Assembly: GCF_902506575.1 (NCBI RefSeq)
Contig: NZ_LR732544.1
Location: 1,156,506-1,220,505 of the forward strand
Reading direction: 5' to 3'
DNA: 64,000 bases
Origin: Streptomyces mexicanus
GTDB taxonomy: Bacteria; Actinomycetota; Actinomycetes; Streptomycetales; Streptomycetaceae
How positions within the stretch are numbered: position 1 is the first letter of the stretch; each line of letters starts with the position of its first letter. The notes under the pieces are model-generated. The model saw only the letters and a list, made by a program, of their open reading frames with translations. It was not told the origin of the DNA and made no database searches. The position numbers and the translations under genes are program-made. Below, piece after piece: positions 42,500 through 52,205 of the stretch.

Positions 42500-44155
42500 G
42501 TGACGGACGGATTCGATTTCGGTCCCGGGGCTCAGGTGCCCCTGTCGGGCGCGGCGGGACAGACGGCGGCGACCTTTGCGCTGGCGGCCGCCGCGTACCG
42601 GGACGACGAGGTCACCAGGATCAAGGAAGCCGACAACGAGTGGCACCAGACCACGGTCACGCCACCGCGCCCCTGGGCGAAGATCTTCCGCCCGAGGCTC
42701 GGTGAGGCGTTCTCCCGGGCGGTGATCGACCGCATGCTCGGCGTCGGCCGCAAACCGCTCATCCAGTCCTTCGGCCTGGAACCGCAGGTCGTCGTGGAGC
42801 ACTGCCTGGCCGCCCACCGCATCCGCCGCCAGCGCGACAACCGGCTCACCGCGGTGACGGTGCTGTGCGGGGTGCTGTTCCTGCCCGGCTTCCTGCTGTG
42901 GCTGATGGTCTTCGTCCTGCGCAGCAACGTCAGCCGGCGCGAGGACAAGCGCGCCGGCGTCCTCGCCACGGTGCTGCTGGTCGCCATGGGCGTCCTCGCC
43001 GTGCTGTTCCTGATCAAGATGCCGTTCCACGGCTTCTGGGCCTGGTACGCGCGGGCGGCGGTCGTCCTGCCGGTGGTCGGCTGGTTCTGGGCCAAGCAGA
43101 TCTGCGAGCGGACGGCACGCGACCTGCGCGAGCGCTGGGACGGCCTGCTCTCCGGCGGCGGCGTCGGCGCCAAGATCCCCGAGGCGGTCCCCGGCAACCC
43201 CGGCGACGCGGCCGAGCAGATCCGCAAGGAACTGGCCCGGCTCAGCGCCGAACAACGCTCCAACTCGGTCTTCTACGCCGGCCCCAAGGGCATCCTCGGC
43301 ATGGGCACCCGCTGGGGCAGCTGGCAGCTCGCCGAGGAGCTGGTCTCGGCCGAGCCGGGCAAGGAGTTCCACCCCTTCCGCAGCTGGGACGTGATCACCG
43401 CCATCCAGGGCGGCCTGGGCCTGCTGGAGCGTACGCCCATCAACACCGGCGGCTTCACCAAGCCGACCATCACGCACTGGATCGTCACCCCGATCGGGGA
43501 GAACGCCAAGGAGGTCTCCCGCCCCAGCGGCACCGACGTGGACGCGTACACGGTCAAGACGCACGCCGTCCAGGACATCTGCAACAAGCAGCAGTTCGGC
43601 GGCGGCGACCGGCACTACCTGGGCGTGCAGTGGACGCTGTGGGACGGCCACCTGGTGATCACCATGATGATCACCGTCACGGTCCTGCACCACACCCTGC
43701 GCATCGAGGTCACCGGCCACGCCCTGGGCCCGGTCAACGCCCTGTTCAACGAGAAACCCGCGGCCAAGGAGAAGGAGGTGGCCAAGGCGGTCAAGTTCTG
43801 GGAGACCCGCAAGGTGAAGCTGCCGCTGGTGGACGCCGACGAGGTGGTGCGCCTGGCCGCCCGGGCTCCCCTGACCTGGTACCCGCCGCTGCTGAACTGG
43901 CTGGGCGGCAAGATCACCCTGCCCGAGCCGTTCGGCCTGCGCCATGCCTGGGCCGACCAGCCCTGGCGCCACCGCTTCATGGCCGACGACGCGCTGCGCG
44001 CGGCCACCCCGGTGCTGCGCGTGGTGCACGCGGCGGCGCTGAAGACGCTGAAGGAGAACGGCGTGGACGTGGAGAAGTTCGGCGCCCGCTCCTCCGTCCT
44101 GAGCGGGGCGGTGCAGGACGTGAGCCCGAAGAAGGCCGACGTGTACGACGCGTGA
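42500..44155 (+). CDS. Conserved membrane protein, unknown function
   Basis: A 551-residue protein. The first ~115 residues are soluble, including RPWAKIFRPRLGEAFSRAVIDRM; then three TM helices at about residues 123-147, 155-176 and 184-203; and a ~340-residue soluble C-terminal part with no motif I recognise. Start GTG 42500 follows a GGGGGCGG. The family is conserved in Streptomyces between the EF-G-like gene and the HIT gene. No function is inferred. Confidence 0.75.
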   Translation: MTDGFDFGPGAQVPLSGAAGQTAATFALAAAAYRDDEVTRIKEADNEWHQTTVTPPRPWAKIFRPRLGEAFSRAVIDRMLGVGRKPLIQSFGLEPQVVVEHCLAAHRIRRQRDNRLTAVTVLCGVLFLPGFLLWLMVFVLRSNVSRREDKRAGVLATVLLVAMGVLAVLFLIKMPFHGFWAWYARAAVVLPVVGWFWAKQICERTARDLRERWDGLLSGGGVGAKIPEAVPGNPGDAAEQIRKELARLSAEQRSNSVFYAGPKGILGMGTRWGSWQLAEELVSAEPGKEFHPFRSWDVITAIQGGLGLLERTPINTGGFTKPTITHWIVTPIGENAKEVSRPSGTDVDAYTVKTHAVQDICNKQQFGGGDRHYLGVQWTLWDGHLVITMMITVTVLHHTLRIEVTGHALGPVNALFNEKPAAKEKEVAKAVKFWETRKVKLPLVDADEVVRLAARAPLTWYPPLLNWLGGKITLPEPFGLRHAWADQPWRHRFMADDALRAATPVLRVVHAAALKTLKENGVDVEKFGARSSVLSGAVQDVSPKKADVYDA

Positions 44156-44160
44156 CCGGT

Positions 44161-44193
44161 GTGGGGGGCCTGTCCGCCGGACAGGCCCCCCAC
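44161..44193. terminator. Bidirectional terminator
   Basis: A perfect 15-bp stem with a 3-nt loop (44161-44175, 44179-44193) lies between the convergent membrane protein and HIT genes. Confidence 0.85.
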
Positions 44194-44213
44194 GGCCGCT
44201 CAGGGACGCCGGC

Positions 44214-44762
44214 TCACGCCGTCGGCCAGGCGTCCGCCAGCATCTTGCGGGTGTCGGCGAGGAGCTGCGGCAGCACCTTGGTGTGGCCCACGACCGGCAT
44301 GAAGTTCGTGTCGCCGCCCCAGCGGGGCACGATGTGCTGGTGCAGGTGCGCGGCGATCCCGGCGCCGGCGACCGAGCCCTGGTTCATGCCGATGTTGAAC
44401 CCGTGGGCGCCGGAGGCGGTGCGCAGCGCCCGCATGGCCTGCTTGGTCAGCTCCGCCAGCTCGGCGGTCTCCGCCGCGGTCAGGTCGGTGTAGTCGGCGA
44501 CGTGGCGGTAGGGCACGACCATGAGGTGGCCGCCGTTGTACGGGTACAGGTTGAGCACGGCGTAGACCTGCTCGCCCCGCTGGACGACGAGCCCGTCCTC
44601 GTCGGACTTGGCCGGAATGGCACAGAAAGGGCAGCCGTCCCCGGCCCCTGGGCCGGTCGGCTTGTTCTCGCCCTGGATGTAGGCCATCCGGTGGGGCGTC
44701 CACAGCCGCTGGAACGCGTCCTGCGTGCCCACTCCGATCTGCTGCTCCGGCTCACTCGTCAT
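44214..44762 (-). CDS. HIT-family hydrolase (Ap4A phosphorylase-like)
   Basis: A 182-residue histidine-triad protein. The triad HLHQHIVPRW is complete, and CPFC near residue 44 is a zinc-binding pair. The family includes the Mycobacterium Rv2613c Ap4A phosphorylase, which also lies next to thrS; that is the likeliest function. It starts at ATG 44762, 84 bp after the thrS stop, on the same strand as thrS. Confidence 0.93.
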   Translation of the reverse strand: MTSEPEQQIGVGTQDAFQRLWTPHRMAYIQGENKPTGPGAGDGCPFCAIPAKSDEDGLVVQRGEQVYAVLNLYPYNGGHLMVVPYRHVADYTDLTAAETAELAELTKQAMRALRTASGAHGFNIGMNQGSVAGAGIAAHLHQHIVPRWGGDTNFMPVVGHTKVLPQLLADTRKMLADAWPTA

Positions 44763-44846
44763 GCGTGCAGCATATGGCGTCCGGCCGGGGCACCGGGAAA
44801 GGCCCCCGGAATCCTCCGGGGGCCTCGCCCAGGTCGCCGGCGCGCG

Positions 44847-46826
44847 TCAGACCTGCGCGCGCTCCTCGACGACCTTCACGATCTTCGCGATGGCCTCGTC
44901 GGAGGGGATGCCGTTCTCCTGGGAGCCGTCGCGGTAGCGGAACGACACCGTCCCCGCGTTCATGTCGTCGTCGCCGACGATGACCATGAACGGCACCTTC
45001 TGCTTCTGGGCGTTGCGGATCTTCTTCTGCATGCGGTCCGAGGAGGAGTCGACCTCCACCCGCAGACCCTTCTCCCTGGCCTGCGCGGCCCACTTCTCCA
45101 GGTAGCCCACGTGCGCGTCGCCCACCGGGATGCCGACCGCCTGCACGGGGGCCAGCCACGCCGGGAAGGCGCCCGCGTAGTGCTCCAGGAGCACGCCGAA
45201 GAACCGCTCGATGGAGCCGAACAGCGCCCGGTGGATCATGACGGGCTGCTGGCGGGAGCCGTCCGCCGCGGTGTACTCCAGGTTGAAGCGCTTGGGCTGG
45301 TTGAAGTCGACCTGGATGGTCGACATCTGCCAGGAGCGGCCGATGGCGTCCTTGGCCTGCACGGAGATCTTCGGGCCGTAGTAGGCGGCGCCGCCCGGGT
45401 CGGGCACGAGCGGGAGGTTCTGCTTCTCGGCCGCCTGGCGGAGCGCCTCGGTGGCCTCCTCCCAGTCCTCGTCGGTGCCGATGAACTTGTCGGAGTCGTC
45501 GCGGGTGGACAGCTCCAGCTCGAACTCGGTCAGGCCGTAGTCGCGCAGCAGGTCCAGGACGAACGTCAGGAGCGTGTCCAGCTCCTGCGGCATCTGCTCC
45601 TTGGTGCAGTAGATGTGCGAGTCGTCCTGGGTGAAGCCGCGCGAGCGGGTCAGGCCGTGCACGACGCCCGACTTCTCGTACCGGTACACGGTCCCGAACT
45701 CGAAGAGGCGCAGCGGCAGTTCACGGTAGGACCGGCCGCGCGACTTGAAGATCAGGTTGTGCATCGGGCAGTTCATCGCCTTCAGGCGGTAGTTCTGCTC
45801 GTCGAACTGGATGGGCGGGAACATGCCCTCCGCGTAGTGCGGCAGGTGCCCGGAGATCTCGAAGAGGTGCTCCTTCGAGATGTGCGGGGTGTTGACGAAC
45901 TCGTAGCCGGAGACCTCGTGCCGCTTGCGCGAGTAGGTCTCCATCTCCTTGCGGATCACTCCGCCCTTGGGGTGGAACACCGCGAGGCCGGGGCCCAGCT
46001 CGTCCGGGAAGGAGAACAGGTCCAGCTCGGCGCCGAGCTTGCGGTGGTCGCGCTTCTCGGCCTCGGCGAGGAAGTCCAGGTACGCCTTCAGCTCGTCCTT
46101 GGACGGCCAGGCGGTGCCGTAGATGCGCTGCAGCTGCGGGTTCTTCTCGCTGCCGCGCCAGTAGGCGGCGGCCGAGCGCATCAGCTTGAACGCCGGGATG
46201 TTCCGGGTGGTGGGCAGGTGCGGACCGCGGCACAGGTCCTTCCAGCACAGCTCGCCGGTCTTGGCGTCGAGGTTGTCGTAGATCGTCAGCTCGCCGCCGC
46301 CGACCTCGGCGTCCGCGCCCTCGGCGGCCTGGGCGGCGTTGCCCTTCAGGCCGATCAGCTCCAGCTTGTAGGGCTCGCCGGCCAGCTCCTCGCGGGCGTC
46401 GTCGTCGGTGGTGACGCGGCGGGAGAAGCGCTGGCCGCGCTTGACGATCTCCTGCATCTTCTTCTCGATGCGCTTGAGATCCTCGGGCGTGAACGGCTCG
46501 GCGACGTCGAAGTCGTAGTAGAAGCCGTCCCGGATGGGCGGGCCGATGCCGAGCTTGGCCTCGGGGAAGATCTCCTGCACGGCCTGCGCCATGACGTGCG
46601 CGGTGGAGTGGCGCAGGATGTTGAGGCCGTCCTCGGAGGAGATCTCGACGCCCTCGACGGTCTCGCCGTCCCCGAGCTCGTGGGCGAGGTCCTTCAGCTC
46701 GCCGTTCACGCGCGCGGCGACGATCGAGCGCTCGCCGGCGAAGAGGTCGGCGGCCGTAGTGCCCGTCGTCACCACGCGCTCTTCCCGCTCGGAATCGCGT
46801 TGGATGATCACACGGACGTCTGACAC
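44847..46826 (-). CDS. thrS: Threonyl-tRNA synthetase
   Basis: A 659-residue class II synthetase with TGS domain (residues 1-65), editing domain and the catalytic core. It has the [14 protein letters not shown] editing block and C-terminal motifs including [18 protein letters not shown] 46826 with GGAGAG upstream gives the family-normal start [11 protein letters not shown]; the upstream in-frame ATG at 46868 is rejected. The 105-bp leader shows no T-box sequence. Confidence 0.97.
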   Translation of the reverse strand: MSDVRVIIQRDSEREERVVTTGTTAADLFAGERSIVAARVNGELKDLAHELGDGETVEGVEISSEDGLNILRHSTAHVMAQAVQEIFPEAKLGIGPPIRDGFYYDFDVAEPFTPEDLKRIEKKMQEIVKRGQRFSRRVTTDDDAREELAGEPYKLELIGLKGNAAQAAEGADAEVGGGELTIYDNLDAKTGELCWKDLCRGPHLPTTRNIPAFKLMRSAAAYWRGSEKNPQLQRIYGTAWPSKDELKAYLDFLAEAEKRDHRKLGAELDLFSFPDELGPGLAVFHPKGGVIRKEMETYSRKRHEVSGYEFVNTPHISKEHLFEISGHLPHYAEGMFPPIQFDEQNYRLKAMNCPMHNLIFKSRGRSYRELPLRLFEFGTVYRYEKSGVVHGLTRSRGFTQDDSHIYCTKEQMPQELDTLLTFVLDLLRDYGLTEFELELSTRDDSDKFIGTDEDWEEATEALRQAAEKQNLPLVPDPGGAAYYGPKISVQAKDAIGRSWQMSTIQVDFNQPKRFNLEYTAADGSRQQPVMIHRALFGSIERFFGVLLEHYAGAFPAWLAPVQAVGIPVGDAHVGYLEKWAAQAREKGLRVEVDSSSDRMQKKIRNAQKQKVPFMVIVGDDDMNAGTVSFRYRDGSQENGIPSDEAIAKIVKVVEERAQV

Positions 46827-46931
46827 CGGTCTCTCCTGACTGAAGGAAGTTTCCGCCGTGCCCGGCAAGGCAGGGCAATGCGATGCGTTGAAGGGGATGG
46901 TACCGAGACGCGGGTGCCGACCGCGAAACGG

Positions 46932-48185
46932 TTACCGTCCGTCGTCCTCCGCTCGCTCCCGCGCGAAGAAATCCGCCTCCGCGCCCTCCTCCCGCAGCGC
47001 CTTCATCAGCCGGTCGCGCTCCTCGTCGTCCACCGGCACCGGTACGACCTCGCAGGCGCCCGTGAGCCGGCGGAAGCCGCCCCGGCTCTCCAGCCTGCCG
47101 AGCACCCGCACCGGCAGGCCGACCAGGTGGGCGTGCCCGGCGACGCGGTAGTCCTCCTCCCGCAGGGTCACCCGGACGTAGGGCACGTCGGCGCCGGCGA
47201 TCACCCGCAGCCGGGCCGTGCCCTCGCCGTGCGGCTGCGCCCTGCGCAGCCGGACCACCGCGCCGGTGATCCGCACGGGGACGGACGGCTCGGCGCGCAG
47301 ATAGCGGGCGCCGGCCTCGCGCAGCACCGGCAGGTCGCCCGGGGAGAACTCCACCGCTCCGGCGGCGCAGTCCGCGGGGACACCGGCGGCGGGCGCCCAT
47401 TCGACGGCGATGCGGGCGCCCTCGGTGCCGCGGACCAGGGCGATCAGGGCCTCGGTCAGCTCCCGGCTGGCGCCGGCCCGCACGGCGCCGTCGAAGGCGT
47501 CCATGGTGCCGGTGGCCCGCCGGTAGTCGACGGCCTCGCGGACGGCGTACAGGGCCTGGTGCAGGCGTACGGTCAGCGCCCGGCCGGAGGCGACCGGCAC
47601 CAGGGCGGGCAGGCTGCGTCCGCCGGCGGCGGAGCCGACCAGGACGTGCTCCAGGCAGGCCGCGGCCGCGCGCCGGTGCCGGGCGCCGTGGTAGCCGGCC
47701 CGGGCGCGGGTGGCCAGCGCGGCGGCCAGCAGGGTCTGCCGGGCGGCGCCGCGCAGGTGCTCCTCGGCGTTCCCGGGGGCGGCGCCGGCCGGGCCGTCGG
47801 GCGCGTCCCGCCACCAGTGGACCTCGTCGCTGGGCACGGTGAGCGCGAGCAGCACCTCGCGGGCGGCAGGGGTGCCGCAGCGGGTCAGGGCGTCGAGGGC
47901 CTCGGCGAGCAGGTCGTCGCTGTCGGGGAAGGCGCGGCTGACGGGCACCAGCAGGCTGGTGCCGGCGCCGCCGGGCCCGGGCGGGGTCCAGCGCCCGTAG
48001 CGTCCGGCGGCGCCGCCGCGGCGCTGCCAGCCGTGCCGGTGCAGCAGGGCGCCGAGGACGGCCGGGTCGACGTCGGCGGGCCGGGGCGGGCGGCCGAGGG
48101 CGGCCTCGACGGGGTGCGGCCGCACCGGCCGCGGCGGTTCGCCCAGGGGGCGGTGCGCCGGTTCGCCGAGGGGGCGGTGCGTCAT
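46932..48185 (-). CDS. Unknown protein, partner of DUF4365 protein
   Basis: A 417-residue protein I do not recognise. The N terminus has a tandem HRPLGEP repeat (residues 3-9 and 11-17), then PRPVRPHPVEAALG. The middle is Ala/Arg-rich and helical. The C-terminal 110 residues are predicted beta-rich (VPVRITGAVVRLRRA, VPYVRVTLREEDY, GLPVRVLGRLESR) and could be an OB-like fold. Its ATG overlaps the stop of the DUF4365 gene in an ATGA, so the two are translationally coupled and likely act together. It precedes thrS by 105 bp on the same strand. Confidence 0.7.
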   Translation of the reverse strand: MTHRPLGEPAHRPLGEPPRPVRPHPVEAALGRPPRPADVDPAVLGALLHRHGWQRRGGAAGRYGRWTPPGPGGAGTSLLVPVSRAFPDSDDLLAEALDALTRCGTPAAREVLLALTVPSDEVHWWRDAPDGPAGAAPGNAEEHLRGAARQTLLAAALATRARAGYHGARHRRAAAACLEHVLVGSAAGGRSLPALVPVASGRALTVRLHQALYAVREAVDYRRATGTMDAFDGAVRAGASRELTEALIALVRGTEGARIAVEWAPAAGVPADCAAGAVEFSPGDLPVLREAGARYLRAEPSVPVRITGAVVRLRRAQPHGEGTARLRVIAGADVPYVRVTLREEDYRVAGHAHLVGLPVRVLGRLESRGGFRRLTGACEVVPVPVDDEERDRLMKALREEGAEADFFARERAEDDGR

Positions 48186-48748
48186 GGTCTGCCTCCCGTC
48201 CCGACCCGCGTCATGATCTCGCACAGGGCCCGGTCGTCGAAGATCCGCGAGGTCGGTATCCGCACGGTGGTGCGGTGCCGGCCGGTGATGGGATGACCGG
48301 CGAGGTTGACCCAGTAGCAGCAGTGCCTGAGGTCGAGCCGGTCGTGCCCGGCGCGCAGCCACTCGTCCTGGGAACGCGGCACGATCATCACCACGAGGAT
48401 CTTGTGCACCGTGACCGGGGTGCGGGCGAGCTTGGCCAGGTGGTCGTTGTCGAGGGTGAAGGAGAAGAACGGGCCCGGCGGGTGGGGCGGGATCTGGTAG
48501 GTGCACTTCAGCTGCACCTTGATGGTCACCTCGTCGTCGACGGTGTGCCCCGGGGCGCTGTGGCTGACGTGCCAGTCGATGCCGTTGTCCGGGAAGGGCT
48601 GCGACAGCGAGCAGCCGGCGGCCGCGGCGACCGCGTGCAGATATCCCACCTGCAGTGTCTCCATGCAGGCGGTGGTGGCGAGTGTGCCGCGCGGGGTGCC
48701 CGCGCGGTCGGGCAGCAGCCCGCCCCGCTCGGGCTGCGCCATCACCAT
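48182..48748 (-). CDS. DUF4365 domain protein, nuclease-like fold
   Basis: A 188-residue DUF4365 protein. Residues 56-83 hold the core that aligns with restriction-endonuclease-like (PD-(D/E)XK) folds: GIDW with D58, then EVTIKVQLKCT with Q79-L80-K81. C-terminal half contains LVVMIVPRS and RTTVRIPTS. I take ATG 48748, since GGAAGG lies about nine bases upstream; GTG and ATG codons follow directly. First gene of the two-gene operon; the promoter shares the 192-bp gap with the divergent exonuclease gene. Confidence 0.75.
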   Translation of the reverse strand: MVMAQPERGGLLPDRAGTPRGTLATTACMETLQVGYLHAVAAAAGCSLSQPFPDNGIDWHVSHSAPGHTVDDEVTIKVQLKCTYQIPPHPPGPFFSFTLDNDHLAKLARTPVTVHKILVVMIVPRSQDEWLRAGHDRLDLRHCCYWVNLAGHPITGRHRTTVRIPTSRIFDDRALCEIMTRVGTGGRP

Positions 48749-48940
48749 GAGCAACAGCCTTCCACGCCGAATCGGTTGCCGGGTCGCGTCCCGGGAGCTG
48801 TGCTCGCGGTCGTCGTGAACTGCAAAGACCCGTACTCCTGTTGTCTCCTTCCGGCGTACGGCGCAAACGGCCCGGGTATCACCGAACCGGCAGAAGACGG
48901 CACGTCACCTGCCGTGGGTGAGCGAGGAGTTGTGGTCGAC

Positions 48941-49669
48941 ATGACGAGCTGCTGGTACGAGGGGCCGCTGGCCGCCTTCGACACGGAGACCACGGGCGTC
49001 GACGTGGAGACCGACCGGATCGTGTCGGCCGCCGTCGTCGTCCAGGACGCCCCCGGTTGCCGGCCCCGGGTGAGCCGCTGGCTGGTGAACCCGGGCGTGC
49101 CGGTGCCGCGGGCGGCGACGGCGGTGCACGGGCTGACGGAGGACCATCTGCAGCGCAACGGACGCTGGCCGGCGCCGGTGATGTACGAGATAGCCGAGCA
49201 GCTGGCGGAGCACAGCACCCTGGGCCGCCCGCTGGTGGTGATGAACGCGCCGTTCGATCTGACGCTGCTGGACCGGGAGTTGCGCCGGCACCGGGCCTCC
49301 TCGCTGGAGCGGTGGTTCGCCACCTCGCCGCTGCGGGTGCTCGATCCGCTGGTCCTGGACAAGCACCTGGACCGCTACCGCAAGGGCCGGCGCACGCTCA
49401 CCGACCTGTGCGCGCACTACGAGGTCACGCTGACCGAGGCGCACGACGCGGGGGCGGACGCGCTGGCCGCGCTGGAGGTGGTCCGCGCGCTCGGCCGCCG
49501 CTTCGCGGCCCGCCTGGACCGGCTCACCCCGGCCGAACTGCACGCCCTGCAGGTGGACTGGCACGCGGCGCAGGCCCGCGGCCTGCAGGCGTGGTTCGCG
49601 CGCAGCGGCACCGAGGAGACGGTGGACCCGTCCTGGCCGCTGCGCCCGGAGCTGCCCGCGGCGGCATAG
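48941..49669 (+). CDS. DnaQ-like 3'-5' exonuclease
   Basis: A 242-residue DEDDh-type exonuclease. Exo I FDTETTG (residues 12-18 approx.), Exo II HGLTEDHL with NAPFDLTLLDREL, and Exo III AHDAGADALAALEV are in order. It resembles the epsilon proofreading subunit but is a stand-alone protein, so it may have a repair or RNA role. ATG 48941 with GAGGAG at 48924-48929; an in-frame GTG at 48932 is too close to it. Confidence 0.92.
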   Translation: MTSCWYEGPLAAFDTETTGVDVETDRIVSAAVVVQDAPGCRPRVSRWLVNPGVPVPRAATAVHGLTEDHLQRNGRWPAPVMYEIAEQLAEHSTLGRPLVVMNAPFDLTLLDRELRRHRASSLERWFATSPLRVLDPLVLDKHLDRYRKGRRTLTDLCAHYEVTLTEAHDAGADALAALEVVRALGRRFAARLDRLTPAELHALQVDWHAAQARGLQAWFARSGTEETVDPSWPLRPELPAAA

Positions 49670-49724
49670 TCGGCTCGTCCCGCGGTCCCCGTCGCACGTC
49701 ACCCGCCCCACCGCCGCACGCTTA

Positions 49725-49769
49725 TTGACAGCTCTCCGTGCCGCCCCTATCAATATGGGAGCGCTCCCA
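49725..49769 (+). promoter_or_regulatory. Promoter with CebR-type operator
   Basis: A near-consensus -35 TTGACA (49725-49730), 17-bp spacer and -10 TATCAA (49748-49753) are followed by TGGGAGCGCTCCCA (49756-49769), the exact 14-bp palindrome known as the CebR box in streptomycetes. CebR represses cellulase genes and is released by cellobiose/cellotriose, so the next gene is very likely a cellulose-regulated secreted enzyme. Confidence 0.9.
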
Positions 49770-49868
49770 CACCTCGGGCGTCCCCTCGCTTCCCCGCGCC
49801 CTTGCACACGGAGCGCCTGCACGCACCACATCCCGCCTCGACCCTCCGTGACGAAGGTGAGAACCGCC

Positions 49869-51981
49869 GTGCACGCTGCCGTACCGCACGCCCCCCGACC
49901 GCTGGACCGCCGGGCCCGAAGACTGCGGCGCGGACCCGCGCTCGCGCGCCGGGCCGTCGCCGCCGGAGCGGTGACCGCCGCGCTGCTGGCGAGCACCGGC
50001 CTGGTCCCCGCCACCGCGGCCGACACGCCCTCCGGCGTGGACGTCACCGTCGACGCCGGGGCCGGGCTGGGCACCGTCCCGGACACCGCCTACGGGCTCA
50101 ACAGCGCGATCTGGGACGCGCACATGAACACCGCCGACACCCAGGACCTGGTCAAAGCCGCCGGCATCGGCATGCTGCGCTACCCGGGCGGGAGTTACGG
50201 CGACATCTACCACTGGCAGACCCACACCGCGCCCGGCGGTTACGTCGCGCCGGGCACCGACTTCGACTCCTTCATGGCCACCGTCCGCAAGGTGGGCGCC
50301 CAGCCGATGCTCATCGCGAACTACGGGTCGGGCACGCCCGAGGAGGCGGCCGGCTGGGTGCGGTACGCCAACGTCACCAAGGACTACGGCGCGAAGTACT
50401 GGGAGGTCGGCAACGAGCTGTACGGCAACGGCCATTACGGCGCCGACTGGGAGACCGACGAGCACGCCGACTCCTCGCCGGCCGCCTACGCCCACGGGGT
50501 CCTCGACTACATCTCCGCCATGAAGGCGGTCGACCCGACCATCAAGGTCGGCGCGGTGCTCACCACGCCGGGCAACTGGCCGGACGGCGTGCTGGGGAGC
50601 GGCGACAGCGCCGACTGGAACCACACCGTCATCCCGATCGTCGCGGGCAAGGCCGACTTCGTCATCGTGCACTGGTACCCGGGCGGCTCGGACGCGGCCG
50701 GGATGCTCACCACACCGTCCCAGCTCGCGGGCGAACTGCGGCAGCTGCGGGCCGAACTGGCCGCGGCGGGCGCGCCGGACACGCCGATCGCGCTGACCGA
50801 GACCAACTCCAACGTGCTGATGGACACCCAGCCCACCGCGCTGTTCGCCGCCGACACGTACTTCACGGCGCTCGAGAGCGGGGTGTTCACGGTGGACTGG
50901 TGGAACACCCACAACGGTGTCGGCGCGATCTCCACCGCGCCCGACGGGGCCACCGACTACGGCGACATGGGCCTGCTGTCCAGCGGGGGCTGCACCGGGT
51001 CGGTCTGCGAGCCGCCCGTCAACACGCCCTTCCCGCCGTACTACGCCCTGCAGATGCTGAGCCGGACCGGGCGGCCGGGCGACCAGCTGGTGGCCGCGCA
51101 GTCGGCCGACGCCCTGGTGTCGGCGCACGCCGTGCTCCGGGCCGACGGCGACCTGAGCGTGCTGCTGGTCAACAAGGACCCGTCGGCGTCGCGCACCGCG
51201 AACCTGCACCTGAGCGGCTACACGACGGACGGCTCGCCCGCCGACCTGGCGGTCTTCCGCGACCGTTCCTCGTCCATCGACACCACCACCGGCGACGGCC
51301 GCAGCGTGACCCTGCCGCCGTACTCGATCACCACCGTCACCCTCCACCCCAAGGGCGGCACCGCCTCCGCGCTGACCGCCCCGGGCAGCCCGAAGGTCAC
51401 CTCGGTCACCGACACCACGGCGACCCTCACCTGGTCCGCGTCCACCGGCGGCAGCCCGGCCCGGTACGAGGTCTACCGGCAGTTCGGCGCCACGAGCGAG
51501 CTGCTGACGGGCACCACGGCCACGACCGCGACCGTGCGCAACCTGACCCCGGGGACCACGTACACGCTCAACGTGCTGGCCCGGGACGCCGACGGACGGC
51601 TCTCGCGCGCCTCGGCGCCGGTCACGGTGCGCACCACGTCCCCGGCCTCCTCGACCTGCCAGGTGTCGTTACCGGCTCACCGACGGCTGGGGCAACGGCT
51701 TCAACGCGCAGGTCACCGTCACCAACACCGGTGACACCCCCATCGACGGCTGGACGCTGTCGTACGCCTTCCCGGACAGCGGGGTGACGGTGACGGGGTA
51801 CTGGAACGCGAAGGTGGTCCAGTCGGGCCGGAACGTGATCGCCACCCCGGAGGCGTACAACGCCACGCTGGCCGCGCACGGCGGCAACGCGGTGTCGTTC
51901 GGCTTCACCGCGGCCAAGTCCGGGGCGTACTCGCCGCCGGCGGTCTTCAGGCTGAACGGCACGGTCTGCACCACGACCTGA
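49869..51981 (+). CDS. Secreted clan GH-A glycoside hydrolase with FnIII and CBM2, frameshifted
   Basis: The reading frame encodes a signal peptide (Arg-rich, then LARRAVAAGAVTAALLAST), a catalytic (beta/alpha)8-type domain at about residues 55-495 with acid/base-type E183 (EVGNE) and nucleophile-type E311 (LTETNSN), a fibronectin III domain (about 503-590), and a C-terminal CBM2 cellulose-binding domain. Near 51664-51670 one extra base shifts the frame: codons before it read CQV, and removing one T restores YRLTDGWGNGF and continues to the stop at 51981. Because the window also holds adapter and phiX artefacts, a sequencing error is likely. GTG 49869 has AAGGTGAG upstream; GTG 49848 and 49857 are in-frame alternatives. 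The exact GH family is uncertain (arabinofuranosidase- or endoglucanase-like). Confidence 0.8.
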
Positions 51982-52055
51982 GGCCGGCGGTGCGGGTTCC
52001 CCGGCCGGTGGCGCCGGATCCGGGGGGCCCGCACCGCGCCGCGCCGCGACGCACA

Positions 52056-52088
52056 AGGGGCCGGTCCGCTCGATGCGGACCGGCCCCT
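52056..52088. terminator. Terminator between cellulase gene and tRNA-Val
   Basis: A perfect 14-bp stem (52056-52069 with 52075-52088, 5-nt loop) follows the cellulase gene and lies just beyond the 3' end of the leftward tRNA-Val, so it can serve both. Confidence 0.75.
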
Positions 52089-52094
52089 GCTCGG

Positions 52095-52166
52095 TGGGCG
52101 ATACTGGGATCGAACCAGTGACCTCTTCGGTGTGAACGAAGCGCTCTCCCGCTGAGCTAATCGCCC
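52095..52166 (-). tRNA. tRNA-Val (anticodon CAC)
   Basis: A 72-nt cloverleaf on the minus strand. Acceptor GGGCGAT/ATCGCCC, D-arm GCTC..GAGC, anticodon loop TTCACAC giving anticodon CAC, T-loop TTCGATC. The CCA end is not encoded. An identical copy is at 53012-53083. Confidence 0.96.
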
Positions 52167-52205
52167 GGGAACGCACTGAACAATACAGGTCCCGGCGGGC
52201 TTCGT

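Noticed and set aside
46827..46931. T-box leader for thrS
   Set aside because: The leader lacks the conserved T-box core and shows no specifier-loop structure that I can see.
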